A DNA stretch of 64,000 nucleotides from Rhizocola hellebori (GCF_016862955.1 NZ_BONY01000036.1:1-64000), one strand, 5' to 3'. Shown: positions 7,689-16,330, counted from the first letter of the stretch. Program-made: numbers and translations. Notes: a model not told the origin generated them from the sequence alone.

Positions 7689-9229
7689 CGCGCTTCCAGG
7701 ATCTCGGTGGCGGGGTTGTAGTAGCCGGGCTCGTGTTTGGCGACGCCGTCGAGGCCCTTGCCCCGGTTGGCCGGGCGTTTCATGATGCCGAAGGTCCCGT
7801 CGGCGATGGCGTTGAGCAACGTGTCGTCCACGATCTCGGCCAGCAGATCGATGGCCTCATTGAGTACCGTATGAGCCCGCTGTTGAATGAAACCACCCGG
7901 CGCGGGCACGAAGTCCTCATGCAGGCCCCCGCAGGCGTTGAGCACGTAGCGCACATTCTGCAGCGCGATGTCGCGGTCGGAAAGCCACGGCGTGACCACG
8001 GCCTCGGTCATCATCCCGACGAGCAGGATACCTTGCCCGGTAAGGGTTCCGACCAGGTTGAAGAAGCCGTCGAGCAGGTTGCCGCGGAACACGTCGCCGG
8101 TCATGTGTTTGGTGGGCGGCATCCACTTCAGCGGCGCGTCCGGGAAAAGCTCGCGCGCCAGCAGGGCGTGGGCCAGCTCGAGGCGGAACGACTCGGGCAG
8201 ATCCGGGTTGATCTCGAACGCGTGCCCGATGCCCAGCTGCCAGTCCTGCAGCCCCGCCTCGTGGGCGAAAAATTCGTTGAGCAGCTGAGAAACCGTGACC
8301 GTGTGGGCGGCCTCGACCGCGTCGGCGGTGGTGAGGTAGTTGTCCTCACCGGTGTTGATGATGATCCCGGCGCGGGCGTGGATCTGGCGCGAGAACCGTT
8401 GGTCGACAAAGGTTCTGATCGGGTTGATGTCGCGGAACAGGATGCCGTACATGGAGTCGTTGAGCATCATGTCCAGCCGCTGCAACCCGGCCAGGGTGGC
8501 GATCTCGGGCATGCACAGGCCCGAGGCGTAGTTGGTCAGCCGCACATACCGGCCCAGCTCGCGCGACGACTCGTCGAGCGCGGCCCGCATGAGGCGGAAG
8601 TTTTCTTGCGTGGCATAGGTTCCGGCGAACCCCTCCCGGGTGGCGCCTTCGGGCACATAGTCCAAAAGGGACTGTCCGGTGGACCGGATGACGGCGATGA
8701 CGTCCGCGCCCGCGCGCGCCGCCGCCTGGGCCTGCGGGATGTCCTCGTGGATGTCGCCGGTCGCGACGATCAGGTAGATCCAGGGCCGCTGCTTGGGATC
8801 GCCGTGCCGTTTGACGAGCCGGTCGCGCTGGGCGCGGTTGCGGTCGATCGTCTTGATGCCCTGTCCCACAGCGCGTTTGGCGAGCTTGCGGGCGGCGGTG
8901 GCGTCCTTGCCCTGCGGCAGCTCGAAACGCACCGACCCGGCCGCCGCCTTCTGCGCGAGCAAAGTCAGATCGCCGAACTCGGCCAGGGCATGGAAAACCG
9001 GCAACGCCACCCCGTGGCCCAACCCGACATCGTCGCGTACCTGGTCCACCAAACGGTTCACCCAGGGGATGCCGTCGGTGTCGGCGCCGGTTATCCCGGC
9101 CAGCCGCAGCACGGCCCGCTCCACGCTGACGGTGGTGTGGGAGCGGGCCATGTCGACGACGGGCTGACCCGCGCGGCGGGCCAGTTCACGCGCTCTGCTG
9201 ACAGCGAGGGGATCAAGATTGAGCTTCAT
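7685..9229 (-). CDS. kamD: Beta-lysine 5,6-aminomutase alpha subunit
   Basis: KamD is the large TIM-barrel subunit that holds substrate, PLP and the adenosyl group of AdoCbl and pairs with KamE. I set the start at the ATG at 9229 (MKLNLDPLAVSRARELARR), giving 514 residues, the usual family length; the longer frame upstream has no similarity. Recognisable segments are ARSHTTVSVERAVLRLAGI near the N-terminus, a central DVIAVIRSTGQSLLDYVPEG and the C-terminal FGIMKRPANRGKGLDGV. Its start lies 17 bp inside the 3' end of the amidohydrolase gene, so it is probably translated by coupling. Confidence 0.94.
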   Translation of the reverse strand: MKLNLDPLAVSRARELARRAGQPVVDMARSHTTVSVERAVLRLAGITGADTDGIPWVNRLVDQVRDDVGLGHGVALPVFHALAEFGDLTLLAQKAAAGSVRFELPQGKDATAARKLAKRAVGQGIKTIDRNRAQRDRLVKRHGDPKQRPWIYLIVATGDIHEDIPQAQAAARAGADVIAVIRSTGQSLLDYVPEGATREGFAGTYATQENFRLMRAALDESSRELGRYVRLTNYASGLCMPEIATLAGLQRLDMMLNDSMYGILFRDINPIRTFVDQRFSRQIHARAGIIINTGEDNYLTTADAVEAAHTVTVSQLLNEFFAHEAGLQDWQLGIGHAFEINPDLPESFRLELAHALLARELFPDAPLKWMPPTKHMTGDVFRGNLLDGFFNLVGTLTGQGILLVGMMTEAVVTPWLSDRDIALQNVRYVLNACGGLHEDFVPAPGGFIQQRAHTVLNEAIDLLAEIVDDTLLNAIADGTFGIMKRPANRGKGLDGVAKHEPGYYNPATEILEAR

Positions 9230-10745
9230 AGATTGTCTTTCCACGTAGGACGGTGCGCAGGCATCGGGGTAGCTCGTCACCGGGATCGAGGGTGGGCAGG
9301 CTGCCCGTGCGCTGTGTGGTTTGCCAGACGGCGAAGGTGGCCGGGGCGTTGGGCTCCAGCACCCCCTCGCGGTCGAGGTGCACGGCACGCCACCCACCGC
9401 GGGTGTGCGCGGCGAAGGCCGATTTGGCGCTCATCCGCTGGACCGGGTTGAAATGCCACATCGCGGCCCGCACGCTGCCCCACGGGTCCAGCGGGGTGAC
9501 CGGTGAGTCCGAGCCGAAGGCGAGCGGGACCCCGGTGTGGTGCATCTGTCCCATCGGGTTGCTCGCCAGGCTGCGGGCCAGGCCGAGGCGCTGGGCGTAC
9601 ATCTGGTGTTCCCCGCCCCACAGCCGGTCGAAGGCGGGCTGCATCGAGGCGAAGATGCCGTACTCGACGAACTTCGCGATGAGCTGCTTGTCCATGATCT
9701 CGGCGTGCTCGACGCGGTGCCGGGCCGCGCGCAGCGCGTCGACCCCCACCGTCTTGGCCGCGATCGCGAAACCCTCGACGATGGTGCTGATCGCGGCGTC
9801 GCCGATGGCGTGGAAGCCGCCCTGCATCCCGTGCCGGTGGCAGTCGACGAGGTGTTCGCCGACCTGCTGCGCGGTGACGTACCCGTGCCCGCACTCGCCG
9901 CCGTCAGTGTCCAGATAGGACTCACGGACGTGGGCTGTCCGCGAGCCGAGCGCCCCATCGGCATACAGATCGCCACCGGCGCCCACCGCGCCGAGCTCGC
10001 GGGCCCGCTGGGCGCCCATCAGCTCGCCCCAGAACCCGTACACCTCAGGCAAACCCTGCCCCGACAGCGCCAGCAGCGCGGTGAAGTCCTCCGGGCTGGA
10101 GGTGCCCGGCCCGCCGCACTCGTGCACCGCGGCGATGCCCAACGACGCGGCCTTGCTCAGCGCCGCCCGCTGCGCGGCCTCCCGCTGCGCCTGGGTGATC
10201 CGGCCGAAAGCCTGTTCCCTGACCACATGATGAGCATCGCGGCGCACCCACCCGGACGGGTCGAAGCCCGGTGCATCGGCGGCCATCGTCAGCAGGTCGC
10301 TGCTGACCAGCGCCGAGTGGATCGAAGCCTGGGACAGGTAGACGCTGCGCCCGGCCGCCGCCCTGTCCAGCTCCAGGCTGGTCGGCGGGGTCTGCTGGCT
10401 GCCCCAGGTGGACTCGTCGAAGCCGTGCCCGAGCAGCACCCCGCTGCCCTTGGCGGCGAAACCGGCCACCGCGTCGAGCAGCTCACGCGGTGAACGCACC
10501 GCCGACAGGTCCAGGCCGAGCATGGCCAGCCCGGTGTCGGTGGCGTGCACGTGCGCGTCCACGAACGCCGGCGTGATCAGGGCGTCGCCGCAGTCCACGG
10601 TGGCGTCGGCGGCGGGCGCCTCGGCGGAGCGGCCCAGCCACGCGATCTCACCGTCGCGCACCAGCAGCGCGTCGGCGTCGGGCACGGCCGGGGTGCGCAC
10701 CGCCGCCGCGGTGTACAGGATGCTGGGGGTGGTCGTCGTCGTCAT
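9213..10745 (-). CDS. YtcJ-like metal-dependent amidohydrolase
   Basis: This 510-residue member of the amidohydrolase-3/YtcJ group has the metal-binding HxH in PAFVDAHVHATD, then GGFHAIGDAAIS, RVEHAE and the catalytic-Asp region FGSDSPV. These enzymes hydrolyse amide or ester bonds of varied small molecules. The substrate cannot be read from sequence. It lies inside the lysine operon, 5 bp after kdd and overlapping kamD by 17 bp, so it is certainly co-transcribed. I infer that it acts on an N-acylated or lactam form of a lysine intermediate, or supplies the pathway with substrate; this is not a known step of the clostridial pathway. Confidence 0.85.
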   Translation of the reverse strand: MTTTTTPSILYTAAAVRTPAVPDADALLVRDGEIAWLGRSAEAPAADATVDCGDALITPAFVDAHVHATDTGLAMLGLDLSAVRSPRELLDAVAGFAAKGSGVLLGHGFDESTWGSQQTPPTSLELDRAAAGRSVYLSQASIHSALVSSDLLTMAADAPGFDPSGWVRRDAHHVVREQAFGRITQAQREAAQRAALSKAASLGIAAVHECGGPGTSSPEDFTALLALSGQGLPEVYGFWGELMGAQRARELGAVGAGGDLYADGALGSRTAHVRESYLDTDGGECGHGYVTAQQVGEHLVDCHRHGMQGGFHAIGDAAISTIVEGFAIAAKTVGVDALRAARHRVEHAEIMDKQLIAKFVEYGIFASMQPAFDRLWGGEHQMYAQRLGLARSLASNPMGQMHHTGVPLAFGSDSPVTPLDPWGSVRAAMWHFNPVQRMSAKSAFAAHTRGGWRAVHLDREGVLEPNAPATFAVWQTTQRTGSLPTLDPGDELPRCLRTVLRGKTIYEAQS

Positions 10746-10750
10746 AGGAA

Positions 10751-11836
10751 TCAGTCTGCTGCCAGGCGTGCCTCGAAGAGGGCACGCACGGCAAAATTGG
10801 TGCGCACCAGGTCCACCGCGTACTCGGCGTGACCGGGCACGTAGCCGTTGCCGATGAGCATGTTGACGTCCGCGGCGAGCCCTTCGGCGCCCAGCGCGGC
10901 GGCCGAGAAACTGGTCGCCATGCTGAAGAAGATCACCGTGCCGCCCTGGGCCGTGGCCAGGATCGCCCCGTGCTCACAACCGGGCACGTCGACGCAGACC
11001 ACCGTCACATCAACGGGTTTGCCGATCGCCTCGGCCAGCGCCACCGGGTTACGCGCATCGGCAATGACCACCTCATCGGCCAACGCTTCCCCACCAGACA
11101 TCCCCGCGCCACCGCCGCCGGGAAACCCAGCGGCGGGAGGCGGTTCGGCGGCGGAGGCTGCCCGGAGCAGGTCGTGTTCGGCCTGGTGCGGGACAACGGC
11201 GACGATGCGGGTGGCGCCGGCGTCGCGGGCGGCGGCCAGCGACAGCGATCCGGATTTGCCTGCCGCGCCGATGACGGCGACGCTCGCACCCGGGTAGCGG
11301 GCCACGACCCGCGCGGTCAGGGCCGGGGCGCCGCAGACGTCGAGCGCCGCGAGCGCCAGCTCGGGCGACAGATCGTCGGGCAGGACAGCGGCGATCGACC
11401 GGGCGAACAGGATGGCGTGGCCTTCGCAGGGGACCTGCTCGGATCGGCCGTCCCAGCGGGCCAGGCCGTCGGTGATCGCCAGCGGGGTGAGCGTGAGCGA
11501 GACCAGGGTGGCCACGCGGTCGCCGACCTTGAGGCCCAGCGGCGAGGCCGCGCCCACCTCGGCGACCGTGCCGATGAGCATGCCGCCGGAGCCGGTCACC
11601 GGGTTTTGCATCTTGCCGCGCTGCTCGACGATGTCGAGCACGGCCTGGCGGACCCCGGCCGGGTCATGGGTGCCGCTGAGCTGCCGGAAGCTTGCCGCAT
11701 CGAGATTGAGCCGCTCGACCGAGATGCGTACTTCGTCCTGGGAGATAAGGGCGCTGTTGTCCAATTTTGCGGCCGCCTGAGGCAAAACACCCTGAGGATC
11801 TATGACACGGTGCAGGCCAATGGGCGAGCTCGTCAT
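10751..11836 (-). CDS. kdd: L-erythro-3,5-diaminohexanoate dehydrogenase
   Basis: Kdd oxidatively deaminates L-erythro-3,5-diaminohexanoate to 5-amino-3-oxohexanoate with NAD(P). The 361-residue protein has the family start (GLHRVIDPQGVLPQAAAKLDN), a medium-chain-dehydrogenase-like layout, a Rossmann glycine motif VAVIGAAGKSG and the C-terminal VNMLIGNGYVPGHAEYAVDLVR typical of Kdd. A Pro/Gly-rich stretch (EPPPAAGFPGGGGAG) in the second half makes it slightly longer than clostridial enzymes. It is the first gene of the leftward operon and is divergent from kamA, sharing a 112-bp promoter region with an inverted repeat. Confidence 0.93.
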   Translation of the reverse strand: MTSSPIGLHRVIDPQGVLPQAAAKLDNSALISQDEVRISVERLNLDAASFRQLSGTHDPAGVRQAVLDIVEQRGKMQNPVTGSGGMLIGTVAEVGAASPLGLKVGDRVATLVSLTLTPLAITDGLARWDGRSEQVPCEGHAILFARSIAAVLPDDLSPELALAALDVCGAPALTARVVARYPGASVAVIGAAGKSGSLSLAAARDAGATRIVAVVPHQAEHDLLRAASAAEPPPAAGFPGGGGAGMSGGEALADEVVIADARNPVALAEAIGKPVDVTVVCVDVPGCEHGAILATAQGGTVIFFSMATSFSAAALGAEGLAADVNMLIGNGYVPGHAEYAVDLVRTNFAVRALFEARLAAD

Positions 11837-11867
11837 TTTTACTGTCCCTCCGGCGCCATACGAGAAA

Positions 11868-11899
11868 TTCTACGGGATAATAGTTGGAAGACCGTAGAA
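11868..11899. promoter_or_regulatory. Inverted repeat in the kdd-kamA divergent promoter
   Basis: TTCTACGG (11868-11875) and CCGTAGAA (11892-11899) form a perfect 8-bp inverted repeat with 16 bases between. A nested GGAAG/CTTCC pair lies at 11886-11904. The site is 32 bp from the kdd start and 50 bp from the kamA start, so one regulator could control both transcripts. The regulator is unknown; the Lrp-type protein at 17.0 kb is a candidate. Confidence 0.5.
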
Positions 11900-11948
11900 C
11901 TTCCAGTATGGTCCAGCAGACGCAACGATGCTTCCCGGAGGCAGCCAC

Positions 11949-13319
11949 ATGGACCAGCCGTACCTCTACCGCCGCACCGAGCTAACGGAGCCCGACTGGA
12001 CCCGTTTCCCCGGATGGCGCGATGTCACGCAGGCCCAGTGGGAGTCGGCGCAATGGCAGCGGGTCAACTGCGTCAAGAACATCAAGCAGCTGCGGGCGGT
12101 GCTCGGCGACCTCGTCGGCGAAGAGTTCTACGCCGACCTGGAGGCCGACCAGAAGTCCATGGCCACCATGTCGATGCTGGTGCCACCCCAGATGATCAAC
12201 ACCATGGTGCGCAGCTTCGATGTGGCCGACATCACCGACGCCTTCTACGCCGACCCGGTGCGCCACTACATGATCCCGGTCGCCTCCGACCGGCTGCCCG
12301 AATGGCCGTCGCATCCCTTCTCCAAGCGCGACTCCCTGCACGAACACGACATGTGGGTAGCCGAGGGGCTCACCCACCGGTACCCGACAAAGGTATTGGC
12401 GGAATTGCTGTCGACCTGCCCGCAGTATTGCGGCCACTGCACCCGGATGGACCTGGTCGGCAACTCCACCCCCACCGTCGACAAACTCAAGCTGTCACTC
12501 AAGCCGGTCGAGCGCTACGACGCCCACATCGCCTATCTCAAAGCCCACCCCGGCGTGCGTGACGTCGTGGTCTCCGGCGGAGATGTGGCCAACGTGCCAT
12601 GGCGCAATCTCGAGGGGTACCTCATGCGCCTGCTCGAGATCGACACCATCCGCGACATCCGCCTGGCCACCAAGGCGCTGATGGGGCTTCCCCAGCACTG
12701 GCTGCAGCACGACGTGGTGGAAGGGCTGGAGCGGGTGGCCCGCACCGCGCGCAGGCGCGGCGTGAACCTCGCCATCCACACCCACGTCAACCACGCCAAC
12801 TCGCTGACCCCGCTGGTGGCCAAGGCCGCCAAGACCGCGCTCGAAGTCGGCGTCCGCGACGTGCGCAACCAGGGTGTGCTCATGCGCGGCGTCAACGCCG
12901 ACAGCCACAGCCTGCTCGACCTGTGTTTCGCGCTGCAGGGCGAAGCCGGCATCCTGCCTTACTACTTCTACATGTGCGACATGATCCCCAACGCCGAGCA
13001 TTGGCGCGTCGCCGTCTGGCAGGCCCAGCAACTCCAGCACGACATCATGGGATACCTGCCCGGATACGCCACGCCGCGCATCGTCTGCGATGTCCCGTTC
13101 GTCGGCAAACGCTGGGTTCACATGGTCACCGAATACGACCGTGAACACGGAATCTCCTACTGGACAAAGAACTATCGCACCTCCATCGAAGCCACCCACG
13201 ACGAAGACGTGCTGGCCAAACGGTATGCCTACTACGATCCGATCGACACCCTCGCCGAGTCCGGCCAAAAGTGGTGGCGAAAGTCCGAAGTGGACCGTGT
13301 ACCCTCCGAGGATGCGTAG
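11949..13319 (+). CDS. kamA: Lysine 2,3-aminomutase (radical SAM/PLP)
   Basis: KamA converts L-lysine to L-beta-lysine using a [4Fe-4S] cluster, S-adenosylmethionine and PLP. The ATG at 11949 is chosen because GGAGG lies at 11937-11941; this gives 456 residues. The cluster motif C157-x3-C161-x2-C164 (CPQYCGHC) is intact. Two aspartates that bind the substrate side-chain amine in the clostridial enzyme appear to be conserved (D344 in YMCDM, D381 in VCDV). The PLP lysine K387 is present, but the usual PGGGGK loop reads PFVGK, one residue shorter. The function is well supported by the divergent kam operon; strict lysine specificity is likely but not proven. Confidence 0.92.
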   Translation: MDQPYLYRRTELTEPDWTRFPGWRDVTQAQWESAQWQRVNCVKNIKQLRAVLGDLVGEEFYADLEADQKSMATMSMLVPPQMINTMVRSFDVADITDAFYADPVRHYMIPVASDRLPEWPSHPFSKRDSLHEHDMWVAEGLTHRYPTKVLAELLSTCPQYCGHCTRMDLVGNSTPTVDKLKLSLKPVERYDAHIAYLKAHPGVRDVVVSGGDVANVPWRNLEGYLMRLLEIDTIRDIRLATKALMGLPQHWLQHDVVEGLERVARTARRRGVNLAIHTHVNHANSLTPLVAKAAKTALEVGVRDVRNQGVLMRGVNADSHSLLDLCFALQGEAGILPYYFYMCDMIPNAEHWRVAVWQAQQLQHDIMGYLPGYATPRIVCDVPFVGKRWVHMVTEYDREHGISYWTKNYRTSIEATHDEDVLAKRYAYYDPIDTLAESGQKWWRKSEVDRVPSEDA

Positions 13320-13467
13320 GGCACAGCTCGGCGGTGGGTTGTTTATCGGCTGCACCCTGTTGGGGGTGGGCATCGGCATGCTGTTCGATCGTGTGGCCCC
13401 GGGCGCGCTGATCGGCGTGGGAGTCGGCTTCGTGCTGACCGCCATCCTCAGCGGCTTCAGCCGCTGA
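13312..13467 (+). CDS. Small two-helix membrane protein downstream of kamA
   Basis: The ATG at 13312 lies inside the end of kamA (8-bp overlap) and follows a GAGG, so translation is coupled. The 51-residue product has two hydrophobic segments, GGGLFIGCTLLGVGIGMLF and GALIGVGVGFVLTAILSGF, separated by the short loop DRVAPG, and a basic N-terminus. It should sit in the membrane as a helical hairpin. Function unknown; co-transcription with kamA suggests a link to lysine use. Confidence 0.7.
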   Translation: MRRAQLGGGLFIGCTLLGVGIGMLFDRVAPGALIGVGVGFVLTAILSGFSR

Positions 13468-13549
13468 CATCCCGGGTTTGCGAGCGCGGCACCAACAGCG
13501 GGCACTTAAATGAGCTGGTGACCGTTTGCCTGAGCTCCCGGAGATCGAG

Positions 13550-14533
13550 TTGAGTAAGATCCTGATCTATTCCCTGGGCGGGACGATCGCGATGACCTCG
13601 GTCGGGCCCGGCGGCTCGATAGTGCCCACCCTGAGCGCCGCCGAGCTGGCCTCCTACCTGCCCGCGCAGCTACTCAAGGGCATCGATATCGAGGGCCGCT
13701 CGTTCCGCCAGCTCTCCGGCTCCTCCATCGGCTTCGGCGACCTCACCGCGCTGCTGCGCGAAATGCGCCAAGCCGCCCAGGGCGGCATCACCGGCTTCGT
13801 GGTCACCATGGGCACCGACAGCATCGAAGAAGCCTCCTTCCTCATCGACCTGCTCTGGGACTGCGAACAGCCCATCGTCGTCACCGGCGCGATGCGCGGG
13901 CCGTCACACATCAGCCCCGACGGGGCATTCAACCTCGCCGCCGCCGTCGCCACCGCCAGCAGCCCGCAGGCCCGCGGCCGCGGCTGCCTCGTCGTGCTCA
14001 ACGACGAAATCCATTGCGCCCGTTGGGTTCGTAAGATCCACACCACCTCCGGCAACGCCTTCAGCTCCGGCATCGTCGGCACAGCGGGTGTCCTGATCGA
14101 GGACGAGGTCCGCTTCCTGCAACCCCCGCTGCGCCAACCGGTCTACCCGCTGCCCGACCTCACCGCGGTCAAGACCGCGCTCATCGTCTCGGTCGTCGGC
14201 GACGACGGCACCCTCTACACCAAGCTCGACGACGGATCCTTCGACGGCGTGGTCATCGCCGGCTTCGGCGCCGGACACGTGCCTGCGGCAGCCGTCGACG
14301 CCATCGACAAGCTGGCCCGGCGCATCCCGGTCGTGCTCGCCACCCGCGTGGACTCCGGCCCCACCCTGCGGCGCACCTACGGCTACCCAGGCTCAGAGGT
14401 CGATCTGCTCGGCCGCGGGCTGGTCTGCGCCGACCTGCTCGACGCCCTCAAAGCCCGCCTGCTGCTGCACGTGCTGATCGCCAACGGCATGAGCCGCGAC
14501 GCCATCGAGTCCGCCTTCGCCACCCACGGCTAG
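13550..14533 (+). CDS. L-asparaginase
   Basis: The protein hydrolyses L-asparagine to aspartate and ammonia. Both catalytic blocks of the bacterial asparaginase family are present: the first threonine in YSLGGTIAM (T12) and the TMGTDSIEE block with T89 and D90. The conserved VVTGAMR and SPDGAFNL segments follow. I prefer the TTG at 13550 because a GGAG lies six bases upstream and the protein then begins MSKILIYSLGGTIA, as in relatives; a TTG at 13526 would add eight residues. There is no signal peptide, so it is cytoplasmic. The next gene, on the other strand, is an amidase. Confidence 0.92.
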   Translation: MSKILIYSLGGTIAMTSVGPGGSIVPTLSAAELASYLPAQLLKGIDIEGRSFRQLSGSSIGFGDLTALLREMRQAAQGGITGFVVTMGTDSIEEASFLIDLLWDCEQPIVVTGAMRGPSHISPDGAFNLAAAVATASSPQARGRGCLVVLNDEIHCARWVRKIHTTSGNAFSSGIVGTAGVLIEDEVRFLQPPLRQPVYPLPDLTAVKTALIVSVVGDDGTLYTKLDDGSFDGVVIAGFGAGHVPAAAVDAIDKLARRIPVVLATRVDSGPTLRRTYGYPGSEVDLLGRGLVCADLLDALKARLLLHVLIANGMSRDAIESAFATHG

Positions 14534-14536
14534 CCC

Positions 14537-15964
14537 CTACGCGGGCGTGAGGACCTTCTCCAGGGCACGGCCCGCCGCGATCACATTGGCGTCCCCGCCG
14601 CGCGGACCCGACAGCTGCAACCCGATCGGCAGGCCGGCATTGTCCGTGCCCGAGGGGATCACCAGCGCCGGGATGCCGGCCAGGGCCGCCGGAACCGAGT
14701 AGATGTCCTGCAGATACATCGTCATCGGATCTTCGATCTTCTCGCCGATCTTCCAGGCCGTGGTGGGCGAGATCGGCGACAGCAGCACATCGAAATCGCG
14801 GAACGCCGCCGCGAACTCGTCCGACAGCTTGCGGCGCACCTTGGTGGCATTGAGATAGAACTTGTCCTGGTAGCCTGCGGACGCGGCGAAGGTGCCCAAC
14901 ATGATGCGGCGCTTGGCTTCCGCACCGAAACCGTAGGTGCGCGACCGGTCGATCATCTCGTCCCAGTTGGGGGCGCCCGCAGCCCGGTAGCCGTACTTCA
15001 CCCCGTCATAGCGGGCCAGGTTGCTGGCCGCCTCCACCGAGGCCACCACGTAGTAGATGTAAAGCGCGTACTCGGTGAGCGGCAACGAAACCCGATCCAC
15101 CGTCCAGCCCAGATCCCGGGCGTACTGCGCCGCGCGCTGCACCGCCTCCTGGATCTCGGGCTGACACGCCTCGCTCATGTACTCGTCCGGGATGCCCAGC
15201 CGCATCTTCTTCGGCGCCGAATGCAGGTCGGCGCGGTCCGGCAACGAGGTGCTGTCACGCGGGTCCCGCCCCATAATCATCTCGGTGAGGCAGGCGGCGT
15301 CCTCCACCGTGCCGGCCAGCGGGCCGATCACGTCAAGCGAAGAGGCGAAAGCCACCAGGCCGTAGCGGGAGATGCGCCCATAGGTGGGCCGGAACCCCAC
15401 CACACCACACATCGCGGCGGGCTGGCGCACCGAGCCGCCGGTGTCTGTGCCCAGCGCCCACGGGACCATGCCGGTGGCCACCGCGGCCGCGGAACCGCCC
15501 GAGGAGCCGCCCGGGATGCGATCGAGCGCATGCGGGTTGCGGGTCGGCTGGAAAGCCGAATTCTCTGTGCTGGAACCGAATCCGAACTCGTCCATATTGG
15601 TCTTGCCGACGATCAGCAGGCCGCCGTCGAGCGCTCGCTGCGCCGCGGTCGACGTGTAGGGCGCCACATAGTTTTCCAGGATGCGTGAGCCGCACGTCAA
15701 TGGCTGCCCCTTGACCGCGATGTTGTCCTTGATCGCGATTGGCACCCCGGCGAAGCGCGGCAGCTCCTTACCCGCCGCCCGCTGCTCGTCGACCTGGCGC
15801 GCCTGGGCCAGCAACAGATCGCGGTCGGCATAGGAGACAAAAGCCTTGACCTGCGGATCAGTCTTGTCGATCGTGTCGAAGGAGGTCTGGAGCAGCTCGG
15901 CGGAGGAGACCGTTCTCTCCCGCAGGGCATCGCTCATTTCGACGGCTGTCCGCAATTCGGTCAT
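14537..15964 (-). CDS. gatA: GatA-type amidase
   Basis: The 475-residue protein belongs to the amidase-signature family and looks like subunit A of the Asp-tRNA(Asn)/Glu-tRNA(Gln) amidotransferase, which supplies ammonia from glutamine. The Ser-cisSer-Lys triad is complete and numbered as in known GatA proteins: K79 (AIKDN), S154 (GGSSGGS) and S178 (TGGSVR). The GatA-specific region AEAKRRIMLGTFAASAGYQDKFYLNATKVRR is also present. I use the ATG at 15964 (MTELRTAVEMSDAL) rather than the longer frame. gatC and gatB are not next to it, so it may be a dispersed gat gene or a paralogue with another amide substrate. Confidence 0.88.
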   Translation of the reverse strand: MTELRTAVEMSDALRERTVSSAELLQTSFDTIDKTDPQVKAFVSYADRDLLLAQARQVDEQRAAGKELPRFAGVPIAIKDNIAVKGQPLTCGSRILENYVAPYTSTAAQRALDGGLLIVGKTNMDEFGFGSSTENSAFQPTRNPHALDRIPGGSSGGSAAAVATGMVPWALGTDTGGSVRQPAAMCGVVGFRPTYGRISRYGLVAFASSLDVIGPLAGTVEDAACLTEMIMGRDPRDSTSLPDRADLHSAPKKMRLGIPDEYMSEACQPEIQEAVQRAAQYARDLGWTVDRVSLPLTEYALYIYYVVASVEAASNLARYDGVKYGYRAAGAPNWDEMIDRSRTYGFGAEAKRRIMLGTFAASAGYQDKFYLNATKVRRKLSDEFAAAFRDFDVLLSPISPTTAWKIGEKIEDPMTMYLQDIYSVPAALAGIPALVIPSGTDNAGLPIGLQLSGPRGGDANVIAAGRALEKVLTPA

Positions 15965-16045
15965 GGATCGCAAGCTTACCCAAGCGGATTTGCGGGGCGC
16001 GAAGCCCACGGCCGCCAGTCGGCCATGGGCCCCGGCCGCTCTGCC

Positions 16046-16330
16046 TCAGTCGAAGAGTTCTTCGAGGAAGTGCTTGTGCTTCTTCTTGTATTGGTGCCCG
16101 CCGTAGCCATAGCTGTCGTGGCCGTAACCGGAGTGCGACTGGTGGGACTGGCTGTGCTGCTGCTGGTGCCCGCCCCCGCCGTGCCACGCGGTCTCGGCCT
16201 GGGTCAGCCGCTCCAGCTCACCGCGGTCCAAAAAGATCCCACGGCACTCGGTGCACTGCTCCAGGGTGATCCCGCTGCGCTCGTAGGAACGCATCTCGCC
16301 GTGGCATTTCGGGCATGTCATCTGCTGCAT
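16046..16330 (-). CDS. TFIIB-type zinc-ribbon protein with His-rich tail
   Basis: The 94-residue protein begins MQQMTCPKCHGEM and continues with CTECRGIFLDRGELERL, so C6, C9, C26 and C29 form the small zinc ribbon seen in the bacterial zf-TFIIB family. The second half is rich in His, Gln, Gly and Tyr and ends KHKHFLEELFD; it could bind more metal. Function is not known in the family. It stands alone between gatA and the divergent phosphatase. Confidence 0.85.
   Translation of the reverse strand: MQQMTCPKCHGEMRSYERSGITLEQCTECRGIFLDRGELERLTQAETAWHGGGGHQQQHSQSHQSHSGYGHDSYGYGGHQYKKKHKHFLEELFD

Noticed and set aside
7733-9451. 572-codon open frame on the plus strand opposite kamD
   Set aside because: High-GC frame shadow: low-complexity Arg/Gly/His content, no family pattern, and the opposite strand is a well-recognised enzyme.
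11837-11948. Cobalamin riboswitch before the B12-dependent kam genes
   Set aside because: The divergent region is only 112 bp and no B12-box pattern is visible.
10829-12562. 577-codon plus-strand frame across kdd and the kamA start
   Set aside because: It crosses the divergent promoter and two real genes; composition is that of an antisense shadow.
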